Shown: piece by piece, positions 1 through 8,527 of the stretch | How positions within the stretch are numbered: the stretch's first letter is position 1 | How the letters are laid out: each line of letters opens with the position of its first letter | NCBI RefSeq assembly: GCF_025567315.1 | Contig: NZ_JAOQJE010000005.1 | Span: 151,428 to 215,427 of the forward strand | Length of the DNA stretch: 64,000 nt | Source of the DNA: Agathobaculum ammoniilyticum | GTDB taxonomy: Bacteria > Bacillota > Clostridia > Oscillospirales > Butyricicoccaceae | Direction of reading: 5' to 3' | Position numbers and translations under genes: made by a program | The notes under the pieces: model-generated | Seen by the model: only the letters and a program-made list of their open reading frames with translations | Database searches by the model: none | What the model was told of the DNA's origin: nothing

Positions 1-1
1 G

Positions 2-376
2 GAGCAGGTTAAAGAGATGACCGCGAAGGATGGCGTCGATATCGTCATCGAAGCGACTGGAGCGCCTCCTGTTCTGAAAGACGCCATGGCAGCTGCCCGC
101 ACCGGTGGTAAGATTGTTGTTCCCAGTGTGTATTTCGGCGGCATTGATGGATTTGAGCCGCTGCCTATTATGCGAAAAGAATTGACCATTATCGGCTCCA
201 AGGGTCCCGCGCCGCAGCTGAAAACGGATGGAACCTCGGCTGTGGTGGAAAAGGTGGTCCAGATGAAAGACGATCTGCGGAAGCTCATTTCGGTTTACGA
301 GTATAAGGATGCCCTTCAGGCCTTTGCCGACGCCAGAAGCGGCGCGGCCATCAAAGCAGTGATTCAGTTTTCATAA
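2..376 (+). CDS. Zinc-type alcohol/polyol dehydrogenase, C-terminal part (5' end outside window)
   Basis: The reading frame is open from the window edge, so this is the end of a longer gene. The visible part matches the second half of a medium-chain NAD(P)-dependent alcohol dehydrogenase: the late Rossmann-fold segment (GVDIVIEATGAP, then a GGKIVVPSVYFGG strand-turn), a substrate-domain return and the usual closing helix (ALQAFADARSGAAIKAVIQF). The zinc-binding N-terminal half is not in the window. It lies 14 bases before a cupin gene and heads the part of the sugar operon we can see, so oxidation of a sugar or polyol is likely. The substrate cannot be read from this fragment. Confidence 0.85.
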   Translation, partial: EQVKEMTAKDGVDIVIEATGAPPVLKDAMAAARTGGKIVVPSVYFGGIDGFEPLPIMRKELTIIGSKGPAPQLKTDGTSAVVEKVVQMKDDLRKLISVYEYKDALQAFADARSGAAIKAVIQFS

Positions 377-390
377 AGGAGATATCGGAG

Positions 391-834
391 ATGACAAAGA
401 AAGAATATGTTCAGAAGTATGGCGGCAAGTTCAGCATCAGCGGCGGCGAAACCTGGACCATGCCCAACGGCCATGTGGTTCACTTCGCGCTGAACCCCAA
501 GATGGGATGCAAAAACACCAATATCGCGGTCGGTTTCCATGAGCCCGGCAAAGAGTTCGCACCGCATAAGCATCCTATTTCGGAAGAAATTTTGATTATT
601 CATTCCGGCGAGGGCGAGTGCTATCTCTATGACAAGTGGATCCCCTGCAAGGCCGGCGATATTGTGTTCGCGCCTCCCGGCGTACTGCACGGCACCCGCA
701 ACCCCGCAGGAAACACAGAGCCTTTCGTAACGCTCGGTATCGCGACGCCGCCGCAGCTCGACCTGTACATGCGGGCGGGCTATGACGTTCTGGATGACGA
801 CAAGAGCGCATATGACGGCGAACATGCCGAATAA
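391..834 (+). CDS. Small cupin-domain protein
   Basis: A 147-aa single-domain cupin. The two cupin motifs are visible: HKH at residues 59-61 with Glu65/66 (motif 1) and a GDIVFAPPGVLHG segment ending in His100 (motif 2), which would form a 3-His/1-Glu metal site. Such small cupins in carbohydrate operons usually act as sugar or sugar-acid isomerases or bind the substrate. The start follows AAAGGAG with good spacing. It sits between the dehydrogenase and the SIS isomerase in a tightly packed operon. Function beyond a metal-binding cupin is inference. Confidence 0.85.
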   Translation: MTKKEYVQKYGGKFSISGGETWTMPNGHVVHFALNPKMGCKNTNIAVGFHEPGKEFAPHKHPISEEILIIHSGEGECYLYDKWIPCKAGDIVFAPPGVLHGTRNPAGNTEPFVTLGIATPPQLDLYMRAGYDVLDDDKSAYDGEHAE

Positions 835-850
835 GCGGGGGTATAGCAAC

Positions 851-1417
851 ATGTTTTTTGATAATTACAGCGATGAGCTCCAGCGCACGCTGGGAGCGAT
901 CGACCGGTCTGACATTGAAAAGCTGGAGGCCTGTCTGGAGGAGGCGCGCGAGAACGGCAGACGTGTGTTCGTGCTGGGCAACGGCGGCAGCGCGGCCGCG
1001 GCCTCTCACTGGGTCTGTGACTTTGGCAAGGGCATCAACATTGGGGACTCCAAGCGGCTGAAGATCTTTGCCCCCTCTGACCACTCCTCTATTTTCACCG
1101 CCTATGGCAACGACAACGCCTATGACCAGACCATGGTAGAGCAGTTGAAAAATTTTCTGGAAGAAGGCGACCTGGTGATTTCTCTGTCCGTCTCCGGCAG
1201 CTCCGGCAATCTGGTGGAGGCGCAAAAGTATGCAAAGGCGGCCGGCGCTAAAACGATTTGCATTGTAGGCGATTACAACGGCAGTCTGATCGGGCTGTCC
1301 GACCTTTCCATTGTGCTCCCCTCAAAGAACTACGGCGTGGTGGAGGACATCCACCTGATTTTGGAACACGCCATCTCGCAGGATATGAAGCGTGCCATCC
1401 AGAACGCACAGGGATAA
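851..1417 (+). CDS. SIS-domain phosphosugar isomerase (GmhA-like)
   Basis: 188 aa when started at ATG 851, just after the cupin stop. An earlier in-frame ATG at 782 would overlap the cupin and add an unconserved tail. It has one SIS domain: a GNGGSAAAASHW phosphate-binding loop near residue 40 and a second SVSGSSGN loop. This is the layout of sedoheptulose-7-phosphate isomerase (GmhA) and related tetrameric aldose-ketose phosphosugar isomerases. In this operon it would isomerise the phosphorylated product of the adjacent ROK kinase rather than make heptose, since no heptose genes are present. The ROK gene starts 4 bases after its stop, suggesting translational coupling. Confidence 0.85.
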   Translation: MFFDNYSDELQRTLGAIDRSDIEKLEACLEEARENGRRVFVLGNGGSAAAASHWVCDFGKGINIGDSKRLKIFAPSDHSSIFTAYGNDNAYDQTMVEQLKNFLEEGDLVISLSVSGSSGNLVEAQKYAKAAGAKTICIVGDYNGSLIGLSDLSIVLPSKNYGVVEDIHLILEHAISQDMKRAIQNAQG

Positions 1418-1421
1418 GCCT

Positions 1422-2360
1422 ATGTACATTGGGGCTTTTGATATCGGCGGTACCAAAACCATTGTCGCCCTTGCGGACGACGCCGGAAAAATTTATGAAA
1501 AACAGCAGTTTCCCACCGAAACCGGAGACTGCCTGCGGCATCTGGATGTATGCTGCGAAATCCTCTGCCGGTTTGCAGAAAAACGCGGCCTGCGTATGGA
1601 ACAGATTGCCGGCATCGGGGTCAACCTTCCCGGCATTGTGGAGCGCGGGGAAGGGGTTCTGCTTCGGGCGGTTTACGCGGGCTGGAGCCAGATACCCGTG
1701 AGGGCGTATCTTTCCAAAAAGCTCCGGATTGCCAGGGTTGTGTGCGAAAATGACGTAAACGCCTGCGCCGTGGGAGAGGTGCGCTTCGGGCTGGGGAAGC
1801 GGTTTTCCAGCTTCGGGTGGATGACCGTTTCCACTGGCGTAGGCGGTGCGGTCGTCAGCGATGGACGGCTGATTCGCGGCGCACATGGCTATGCCGGTGA
1901 GTTCGGCCATCTCAAGGTGGAATACCAAAAGCCCTGCGGCTGCCCCTGCGGAGAGCAGGGCTGTCTGGAAGCGCATGGTTCCGGAACGGCCCTGAACCGG
2001 CTGATCGAGGAGCGGACGCGGCAGGACGCGGCTTTCCGGGCGGCTTTCGACCGGCTGGGAGAGAGCCCTTCGGGCGCTTCCTGTGCGAAGCTGGCGAAAA
2101 ACGGTAATGAGACCGCCGCAGCGATTTTCCAGCAGGTCGGCGAGTATCTCGGCAAGGGCATTTCCTATTACACGAATATTCTTGATCCGGAAGCGGTCAT
2201 TATCGGCGGCGGGGTATCGGCTTCGCTGGACCTGCTCATGCCGGGCATTCGCCAGTCTATGGAACGGTATACCTTTGCACAGATGAAAGACGTGCCGATC
2301 CTGCCGACCGCCCTTGGCTATGAAGCCGCTCTGATGGGCGCGGTTGCAATCGCAGTATAA
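1422..2360 (+). CDS. ROK-family sugar kinase
   Basis: 312 aa. The N-terminal phosphate loop DIGGTK, the substrate motif (NDVNACAVGE) and the ROK zinc site (CGCPCGEQGCLEAHGSG) are all present, so this looks like an active kinase of the glucokinase/N-acetylmannosamine kinase/fructokinase group. No N-terminal helix-turn-helix is present, so it is the enzyme and not a ROK repressor. ATG 1422 is preferred because it begins at the conserved MYIGAFDIGG strand. An upstream start at 1392 would run into the isomerase gene. It probably phosphorylates the imported sugar. Confidence 0.92.
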   Translation: MYIGAFDIGGTKTIVALADDAGKIYEKQQFPTETGDCLRHLDVCCEILCRFAEKRGLRMEQIAGIGVNLPGIVERGEGVLLRAVYAGWSQIPVRAYLSKKLRIARVVCENDVNACAVGEVRFGLGKRFSSFGWMTVSTGVGGAVVSDGRLIRGAHGYAGEFGHLKVEYQKPCGCPCGEQGCLEAHGSGTALNRLIEERTRQDAAFRAAFDRLGESPSGASCAKLAKNGNETAAAIFQQVGEYLGKGISYYTNILDPEAVIIGGGVSASLDLLMPGIRQSMERYTFAQMKDVPILPTALGYEAALMGAVAIAV

Positions 2361-2384
2361 GTACGATAAACAGGGAGGAAGCAT

Positions 2385-3485
2385 ATGAAACGCTTAAAAG
2401 CAGCGGTAGTCGGCATGGGCTTTATCGGGTTTGCCCATGTGGAAGCGCTCAGGCGAATCCCCCATGTGGACGTTGTGGCCATTGCGGATTCGTTTGGCGC
2501 AAAGGAAAAGGCCGAACGGCTGGGCGTTCCCGCGGGCTACGCGGATTATGTGGAAATGATGGATGCCTGCAAGCCTGACTGTATTCACATCTGCACGCCC
2601 AACAGCACCCACATGGCGATTGCCATGGCAGCCATAGAGCGGGGTATTCATGTCGTCTGCGAGAAGCCCATGGCGCGAAACGCGGAAGAGGCGCAGAAAA
2701 TGGTCGATGCGGTCCGCAAGAGCGGCGTGATCGGCGCATTGAACTTCCACAACCGCTATTACCCCATCCCCTACCGGATGCGGCGCATGGCGCTGGACGG
2801 AGAGCTCGGTGAAATTTATCATATCCAGGGCGGCTATCTGCAGGACTGGCTGCAGTACAAGACGGATTTCAGCTGGAAGCTGCTGTCCGACCAGTGCGGC
2901 AAGACACGGGCCACCGCAGACCTAGGCTCCCACTGGATTGATCTGGCCGAATACGTCACCGGCCAGCAGGTGACCGAGGTTTTCGCGGAATTTAAAACCG
3001 TTTATCCACAGCGCACGCAAATGACGGAGCAGGGCCCAAAAGATGTGGACATTGATACGGAGGATTTCTCCTGCGTCCTGCTCCGGTTCGACGGCGGGGC
3101 TGTCGGCACCGCCACGTTTTCTGCAGTATTCTCTGGCAAGAAGAATCAGACCGTGCTACAGGTGGCCGGCACCAGGCAGTCGCTGGAATGGGATAACGAG
3201 CGGGTCAACGATCTGCTGATCGGCCATCGGGACGGTCCCAACGGGCTGTTGACCAAGGACCCCTCCCTGGTAGACCGTGCGACGGCCGCTGTCATCGGAT
3301 ATCCGGGCGGCCACGCGGAGGGCTTCCCCGATGCTTTCAAGCAGAATTTCACAGCGATTTATGGGGCTATTCGCGGCGAAGCACCGGAAAACCCCTTTGC
3401 GACCTTTGAGGACGGTCTTCATATGATGAAGATCTGCGACGCATTGTATGAGAGCGCCCACAGCGGCAAGTGGGTTGCTGTCTGA
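2385..3485 (+). CDS. Gfo/Idh/MocA-family NAD(P)-dependent oxidoreductase (first of three)
   Basis: 366 aa. The N-terminal Rossmann fold carries GMGFIG, and the family signature CEKPMA sits near residue 97, followed by the alpha/beta C-terminal domain that binds sugars or inositol. The start has a good GGGAGGA site. Three members of this family lie in the operon, which suggests either successive oxidation/epimerisation steps (as in scyllo-inositol, levoglucosan or 3-keto-glycoside breakdown) or overlapping specificities. The substrate is not predictable from sequence alone. Confidence 0.9.
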   Translation: MKRLKAAVVGMGFIGFAHVEALRRIPHVDVVAIADSFGAKEKAERLGVPAGYADYVEMMDACKPDCIHICTPNSTHMAIAMAAIERGIHVVCEKPMARNAEEAQKMVDAVRKSGVIGALNFHNRYYPIPYRMRRMALDGELGEIYHIQGGYLQDWLQYKTDFSWKLLSDQCGKTRATADLGSHWIDLAEYVTGQQVTEVFAEFKTVYPQRTQMTEQGPKDVDIDTEDFSCVLLRFDGGAVGTATFSAVFSGKKNQTVLQVAGTRQSLEWDNERVNDLLIGHRDGPNGLLTKDPSLVDRATAAVIGYPGGHAEGFPDAFKQNFTAIYGAIRGEAPENPFATFEDGLHMMKICDALYESAHSGKWVAV

Positions 3486-3521
3486 TAAGCATTTGATGAA
3501 CAAGGGAAGGAGGAATATGGA

Positions 3522-4487
3522 TTGAAAATAGGCGTTGTGGCAAATGTACTGCAGGACAGGCCGCTGGAAGATGCGTTAAAAATATTTCGGGAAATGGGGA
3601 TTGAGCAGATAGAACCCGGCTGTGGCGGATTCGCCGGCAAGGCGCATGTCGCGCCGGAACGCCTGCTTGCCTCTCCCGAGGCGCTGGAGGAATTTCAGCA
3701 GACCCTCCAAGCCTCCGGTCTGACGATCAGCGCGCTTTCCTGTCACGGCAATCCGGTGCATCCCGATCCGGCGAAGGCGGAAGAGTATCATGAGGATATG
3801 TGCAACACCGTCCGCCTGGCAGAAAAGCTGGGGGTCGATACCATCACCTGCTTTTCCGGCTGCCCCGGGGACTGCGAAGCGTCCCGATATCCCAACTGGG
3901 TGACCTGTGCGTGGCCGGACGATAATCTGGATATTCTCAAATATCAGTGGGACAAGGTCCTGATCCCGTATTGGAAAAGCTTCGCTCAGAGTGCAAAGGA
4001 CTGCGGCGTAAGCAAAATCGCGCTGGAGCTGCATCCCGGCTTCAGTGTCTACAACGTGGATACGCTGAAACGTCTGCGGGAAGCGGTCGGGCCGGAGATC
4101 GGCGTCAACTTCGACCCCAGCCACCTGCTCTGGCAGGGGATGGAGCCGGTGGCCGTGATTCGGGCCTTTGCGGGAATGATCTACCATGTACACGCGAAGG
4201 ATGTGTGTATCGACCGGTACAACACCGCGCGCAACGGCGTTCTGGACACAAAGCATTATAGCGACGAGACGCACCGCTCCTGGATCTTCCGAACGATAGG
4301 CTACGGGAATGACGCGAAGTACTGGAAAGATATTTTTTCCGAGCTGCGGAAGACCGGATATGACGGAACGATCAGCATTGAGCATGAGGACAGCCTGATC
4401 AACCGGCTGGAAGGTTTGCAGCACGCGGTGGACATGGTGAAAAGCTGCGCGATCTTTGCGGAAACATCCGGAATGTGGTGGGCATAA
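3522..4487 (+). CDS. Xylose-isomerase-like TIM-barrel sugar isomerase/epimerase (first of three)
   Basis: 321 aa, TTG start at 3522 set by an AAGGAGG site 8 bases upstream; no ATG is suitably placed. The metal ligands of the AP-endonuclease-2/xylose-isomerase-like barrel are visible: ELHPGFS, NFDPSHL, HAKD and a final ISIEHED. Enzymes of this type (IolE, IolI, ketose 3-epimerases and 3-keto-glycoside hydratase/lyases) act on keto-sugars and often partner with Gfo/Idh/MocA dehydrogenases, as here. It is followed by the TRAP transporter genes. Confidence 0.88.
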   Translation: MKIGVVANVLQDRPLEDALKIFREMGIEQIEPGCGGFAGKAHVAPERLLASPEALEEFQQTLQASGLTISALSCHGNPVHPDPAKAEEYHEDMCNTVRLAEKLGVDTITCFSGCPGDCEASRYPNWVTCAWPDDNLDILKYQWDKVLIPYWKSFAQSAKDCGVSKIALELHPGFSVYNVDTLKRLREAVGPEIGVNFDPSHLLWQGMEPVAVIRAFAGMIYHVHAKDVCIDRYNTARNGVLDTKHYSDETHRSWIFRTIGYGNDAKYWKDIFSELRKTGYDGTISIEHEDSLINRLEGLQHAVDMVKSCAIFAETSGMWWA

Positions 4488-4514
4488 CAAAACAGTGCCT
4501 ATAGGAGAGAAAGT

Positions 4515-5009
4515 ATGAAAAAGTTATTTAACAGCATCGATACGATTATCCGATGGCTTGAGAACATCGTCTGCGGTGCAACGCTGACCGCTATCGTCTG
4601 CATTGCAACGGCCACTGTTATTGCGCGTTATATTTTCCAAACCGGCTTCCTGTGGGCGGATGAGGTCAATCAGGCCCTGCTGGTGGCCATGGGCATGTTC
4701 GGCAGCGCCCGAGCGGTTCGCACCAACGGACATACCGAATTCACAATGCTGGTCAACAAACCAAAAAGCAAGGCGGTGCGCATTGCGCTGCGGTCGGTCT
4801 TCCTGGCGATTACCATTGTTTTCCTGGTGCTCTTGCTCATCTGGACCGCACAGTATACCGCCGCCGGTACCATGCTGAGTACCACGCTGCGCATTCCCAG
4901 AATGTACTATTATGTATCGATCCCGATAGGCTTTGCTCTGATGATCTACGAGTATCTGCGCACGATCAAGAGCCGCACCGTCGATGACCCCGCGACTGAA
5001 CAAGAATAA
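4515..5009 (+). CDS. dctQ: TRAP transporter small permease (DctQ family)
   Basis: 164 aa with four hydrophobic segments typical of DctQ (about residues 18-38, 50-70, 90-115 and 133-150) and the family WADEVNQALL signature after the second. It forms the membrane complex with the large permease that follows 15 bases later and works with the DctP lipoprotein at 6428. TRAP systems use a sodium gradient to import organic acids, sugar acids and sialic acids, so the operon substrate is probably acidic. Confidence 0.93.
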   Translation: MKKLFNSIDTIIRWLENIVCGATLTAIVCIATATVIARYIFQTGFLWADEVNQALLVAMGMFGSARAVRTNGHTEFTMLVNKPKSKAVRIALRSVFLAITIVFLVLLLIWTAQYTAAGTMLSTTLRIPRMYYYVSIPIGFALMIYEYLRTIKSRTVDDPATEQE

Positions 5010-5024
5010 AGGAGGCGAACCCCT

Positions 5025-6341
5025 GTGAGTGTAGGCTTAATTATCGCCCTGCTGGTCATCCTGACTTTTGTCTTTATTCTGGCAGGCATTCCGGTGTATG
5101 TTTCCCTGCTGTTTACCGGCACGCTCAGCCTGGTTGCGCTTGGCGTGACGACCAATACCCCCATCGCAACCCTTGCCGTTTCAAACTCCATATTTAATGG
5201 CATTGGCAGTCTGCCTCTGCTGGCAATCCCGTTCTTTATGCTTGCTGGCGAGATCATGAACCGAGGCGGCATCACGGAAAAGCTCATCCGCTTTGCCATG
5301 CTGCTGATCGGCCGGCTGCCCGGCAGCCTTGCCCACGCAGGCATCGTATCCAGCATGTTTTTCGGCGGCATTACCGGCTCCGCGCAGGCATGCTCGTCCT
5401 GCATGGGAGGTATCCTGATCCCTGCCATGGTCAAGGAGGGGTACTCGGCCCAGGAGGCCGCGGGCGTAATTGCCAGTGCCTCCACCTGCGGACCGATCAT
5501 CCCGCCGAGCATTATCATGGTGGTCTACGCGACCGCGGTCGGCGTCTCGGTCGGCTCGATGTTTATGGGCGGCGTCGTGCCAGGCATCCTGTGCGGCCTG
5601 ATCCTGATGCTTGTGGTGCTGCTGCGCGACCGTGTGGTCCATTTCCCGAAGCGCACGGAACACCTGTCCGCGGGCGAGATCAAGCGGACTATCATTGACG
5701 GACTGTTGCCGCTGGGTATGCCGCTGATCGTTGTTGGAGGCATTATGGGCGGTATCATGACCCCTACCGAGGCCGGCGCGATTTCGGTTGTATACGCGCT
5801 TCTGGTTAGCCTGTTCATCACCAAAACGCTCAAGATTCGTGAGATTGGACCGATCCTGTTGCAGGGTGTCAACAGCGCGGCCCCGCTGCTGCTGATCATC
5901 GCCTGCGCCAAGGTTTTCAGCTACGGCCTTACCGCGCTGCAGATGCCTGTGATTGTGAACGACCTGATCCTCTCAATTATCGATAACAAGTACATGTTCC
6001 TGCTTCTGGTCAACATCCTGCTGCTCATCATGGGCATGTTTATGGATGGCGGCGCTTCGGTTATCATCCTGGCTCCCATCCTGGCGCCGGTAGCGGCGTC
6101 CATGGGCATCAGCCTGATTCACTTCGGCATTATCATGGCCTTTAACCTGACCATCGGCAACATCACGCCGCCCTTGGGTTATTGCCTGTTCATCACCTCC
6201 AAGATTGCCGGTATTCCGGTTGAAAAAGCAATTAAGGGTACCATTCCCTATATGATAGCCGAAGTGCTCTGCCTGCTTCTGATTACATATATCCCGTTTC
6301 TGGTTCTTGGGCTCCCCTCCTTCCTCGGCATGGCGATTTAA
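5025..6341 (+). CDS. dctM: TRAP transporter large permease (DctM family)
   Basis: 438 aa, GTG start at 5025 after GGAGG. It is highly hydrophobic throughout, with about 12 membrane segments, the expected length and topology for DctM. Conserved DctM features include FFGGITGSAQACSSCMGGILIPAMVKEGY, represented here by its short blocks GGITGSA and LIPAM, then CGPIIPPSI and a late NITPPLGYCLF. These helical-hairpin segments form the ion and substrate path. It belongs to the same operon as DctQ and DctP. Confidence 0.94.
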   Translation: MSVGLIIALLVILTFVFILAGIPVYVSLLFTGTLSLVALGVTTNTPIATLAVSNSIFNGIGSLPLLAIPFFMLAGEIMNRGGITEKLIRFAMLLIGRLPGSLAHAGIVSSMFFGGITGSAQACSSCMGGILIPAMVKEGYSAQEAAGVIASASTCGPIIPPSIIMVVYATAVGVSVGSMFMGGVVPGILCGLILMLVVLLRDRVVHFPKRTEHLSAGEIKRTIIDGLLPLGMPLIVVGGIMGGIMTPTEAGAISVVYALLVSLFITKTLKIREIGPILLQGVNSAAPLLLIIACAKVFSYGLTALQMPVIVNDLILSIIDNKYMFLLLVNILLLIMGMFMDGGASVIILAPILAPVAASMGISLIHFGIIMAFNLTIGNITPPLGYCLFITSKIAGIPVEKAIKGTIPYMIAEVLCLLLITYIPFLVLGLPSFLGMAI

Positions 6342-6427
6342 TCCTGCTCTCTGGCGGACGTAAACGCCGGGAAATATCTGTATGCTTACCAAACCAACCA
6401 TACTATTGATTGAAAAGGAGATTTACC

Positions 6428-7462
6428 ATGAAAAAGAAGTTCACTCTGGCCCTGGCCTGCGTTCTGGCAATGACGACAATGCTCACCGCCTGCGGCGGCT
6501 CCGGCCAAACCCCTGCCTCCGATGGTTCCAGCAGTGCAATTACGGTAAAATATTCCGTCACCTTTCCCGCTACCGGCACGCAGGCGGATGGTGCCAATGT
6601 GTTGGCTGAGCTGATCGAGGAGTGCTCGGAGGGCCGGCTGAAAATGGAGTTCTATCCCTCCTCCCAGTTGGGCGACAAGGCCGCGACTTTTGAGGGGCTG
6701 AAGGCAGGCACCATAGAGATGACCGAATGCGCCGCCACCGATCTGTCCGCTTTCAACGATATGTGGTCGGTGTTCTCCCTGCCGTATCTGTGGGAGGACG
6801 GAAGCCAGGCCGTGAACACCGTTATGGATGACGAGGTAAAAGCGGTGCTGGAGGCCAATGCGGAGGAAAACGGCTTCAAGATCATCGCATGGACGGACAT
6901 CGGCAGCCGCAGCGTGCTGAACCAGAAACATGCCGTGAACACGGTTGACGACCTCAAAGGCCTGAAGCTGCGCTGCATGGAGGATGCTGTTCTGGCGGAT
7001 ACCGTAAACGCGATGGGCGCGATTGGCACCCCCATGGCTTCCAGCGAGATCTACACCGCCCTGCAGCAGGGTACCATCGACGGTCTGGATCACACACCCT
7101 CCGTCATCGCCGCCAATAGCTGGTATGAGCTGTGCAAGTACTTCACGCTGACCGAGCACTTTACCATTCCGGATCCGGTTTTCGTCAGCAAGGTATGGTT
7201 CGACAACCTTTCGGCAGAAAATCAGGAAGCGCTCCTCGAAGCCGGCGAGAAGTTTGCCGATCAGTGGAATAACGAGATCTGGCCGGCAGCCACCGAGGAA
7301 GGCCTGAAGGTCATGGAGGAAAATGGCGTTGAGATCCTGGAAGCAGACAAGGAAGCGTTCCAGGCAAAGACGCAGCCTGTTGTCGATGCGTTTTTATCCA
7401 AGGCGAGCGATGGCCAGAAAGCACTGTACGAGCTGCTCGTTGCGACCCGCGAAAAATACTAA
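6428..7462 (+). CDS. dctP: TRAP transporter solute-binding lipoprotein (DctP family)
   Basis: 344 aa. ATG 6428 has AAAAGGAG upstream and starts a lipoprotein signal (KKK, hydrophobic stretch, lipobox LTAC). The mature protein is a DctP fold: SSQLGD near the N terminus, a central GSRSVLN, then LKGLKLRCMED with the conserved Arg that usually pairs with a substrate carboxylate, and SEIYTALQQGTIDG. This supports an organic-acid substrate. As a membrane-anchored receptor it delivers ligand to DctQM. Confidence 0.94.
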   Translation: MKKKFTLALACVLAMTTMLTACGGSGQTPASDGSSSAITVKYSVTFPATGTQADGANVLAELIEECSEGRLKMEFYPSSQLGDKAATFEGLKAGTIEMTECAATDLSAFNDMWSVFSLPYLWEDGSQAVNTVMDDEVKAVLEANAEENGFKIIAWTDIGSRSVLNQKHAVNTVDDLKGLKLRCMEDAVLADTVNAMGAIGTPMASSEIYTALQQGTIDGLDHTPSVIAANSWYELCKYFTLTEHFTIPDPVFVSKVWFDNLSAENQEALLEAGEKFADQWNNEIWPAATEEGLKVMEENGVEILEADKEAFQAKTQPVVDAFLSKASDGQKALYELLVATREKY

Positions 7463-7504
7463 TTCGTGCCGCTGGATGGAATGTGGTAGCGGTTAACTGA
7501 ATAG

Positions 7505-7566
7505 CGGCCCTCGTTTCGGCTCTGTACTCATCTTAAAAGCTGAGAAAAGAGAAGGAATGAGGGCCG
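7505..7566 (+). promoter_or_regulatory. Inverted repeat in the gap after dctP
   Basis: CGGCCCTC (7505-7512) and GAGGGCCG (7559-7566) are perfect complements separated by 46 bases, in the 190-base gap between dctP and the next isomerase gene. The right arm is followed by TTTGAATAAAAA. It could be a weak terminator, an RNA-processing element that adjusts the high expression of the binding protein, or an operator. The long loop makes a simple intrinsic terminator less likely. Confidence 0.4.
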
Positions 7567-7652
7567 TTTGAATAAAAATGATCTTTATGCCTGGGAAATG
7601 GCCGGAACGTCCGGCTTGGAGTTTCCAGGATGCGGAAAGGATAGGTGCTGCT

Positions 7653-8420
7653 ATGAAAATAGGTGGGTTTGGCAAAATAAAAGACTATCTGCCGATTGCA
7701 GAGGCGGGATATGATTTCGCAGAATTGGATGTCCCCGAGATCGCGGATCTAAGCGGGGAAGCACTGGATGAATTGCAAAAGAGCATAAAAACCGGCGTGC
7801 CGATACAGATTGGTTCCCGCCTGCTGCCGGTGGCAGAGCCGCTGTTTTTCGAGGAGGGATTTAAACCCGAATCGCTGGAGCCATATCTGGAAGAGGCTTG
7901 TGGAAAAACGGCGAGGCTTGGTATCCGTACCCTTATCCTGGGGAACGGCAAGGCGCGCTGGATACGGACGGCGTCAGAACGCCCGAAAGAAGAGGCGTTC
8001 ATAGAAGCGCTGCGCCTGATGGCGCGTAAAGCGGAGGAAAATCATCAGGAACTGATTCTGGAGCCGCTGGGACCGAAATATTCAAACTATATCAATACAG
8101 TTGTACAAGCGGTGCAGCTGATAGAAAAAGTAAAAATAAACAACCTTTTTACCATGGCGGATCTTCGGCATATGGTAGCGGCCGGAGAGCCGTTTCAGGA
8201 TTTGCAAACCTATTTGCCGTATATTCATCATATCCACATGGATTATCCGCTTTCCTATCCGGAAAGAAACTATCCTTCTGTGAGGGACGGTTATGATTAC
8301 CGTGTGTTTCTTGACAGCCTGGAGCGGGCGGGCTATGACGGCACGCTGACCATTGAAGCCGATATCCCCGAAAACTGGCATAAGGCATGCCGGCAGGTCA
8401 TGGAGGTGCTGGAAAAATAG
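7653..8420 (+). CDS. Xylose-isomerase-like TIM-barrel protein (second of three)
   Basis: 255 aa from ATG 7653 (start of the first barrel strand MKIGGFGKIKDY). The frame stays open to 7578 but that stretch does not look coding. Metal-ligand-like segments LILEPLGP, FTMADLRHM, HIHMDYPL and LTIEADIP occupy the usual strand ends, although the classical DPSH is replaced by ADLRH. The family is sugar-phosphate isomerase/epimerase (AP endonuclease 2 fold). It is the most divergent of the three barrels in this operon. Confidence 0.8.
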   Translation: MKIGGFGKIKDYLPIAEAGYDFAELDVPEIADLSGEALDELQKSIKTGVPIQIGSRLLPVAEPLFFEEGFKPESLEPYLEEACGKTARLGIRTLILGNGKARWIRTASERPKEEAFIEALRLMARKAEENHQELILEPLGPKYSNYINTVVQAVQLIEKVKINNLFTMADLRHMVAAGEPFQDLQTYLPYIHHIHMDYPLSYPERNYPSVRDGYDYRVFLDSLERAGYDGTLTIEADIPENWHKACRQVMEVLEK

Positions 8421-8527
8421 CAGGACTTGACAAAAGGCGGCCAGCGCACTGGGAAAGGCCTGGAAGCAGGCGGCGGGACGTAGCGGAGCTATGGGCTGAA
8501 GCGGTGCAGATAACGGAAAAGGAGAGT

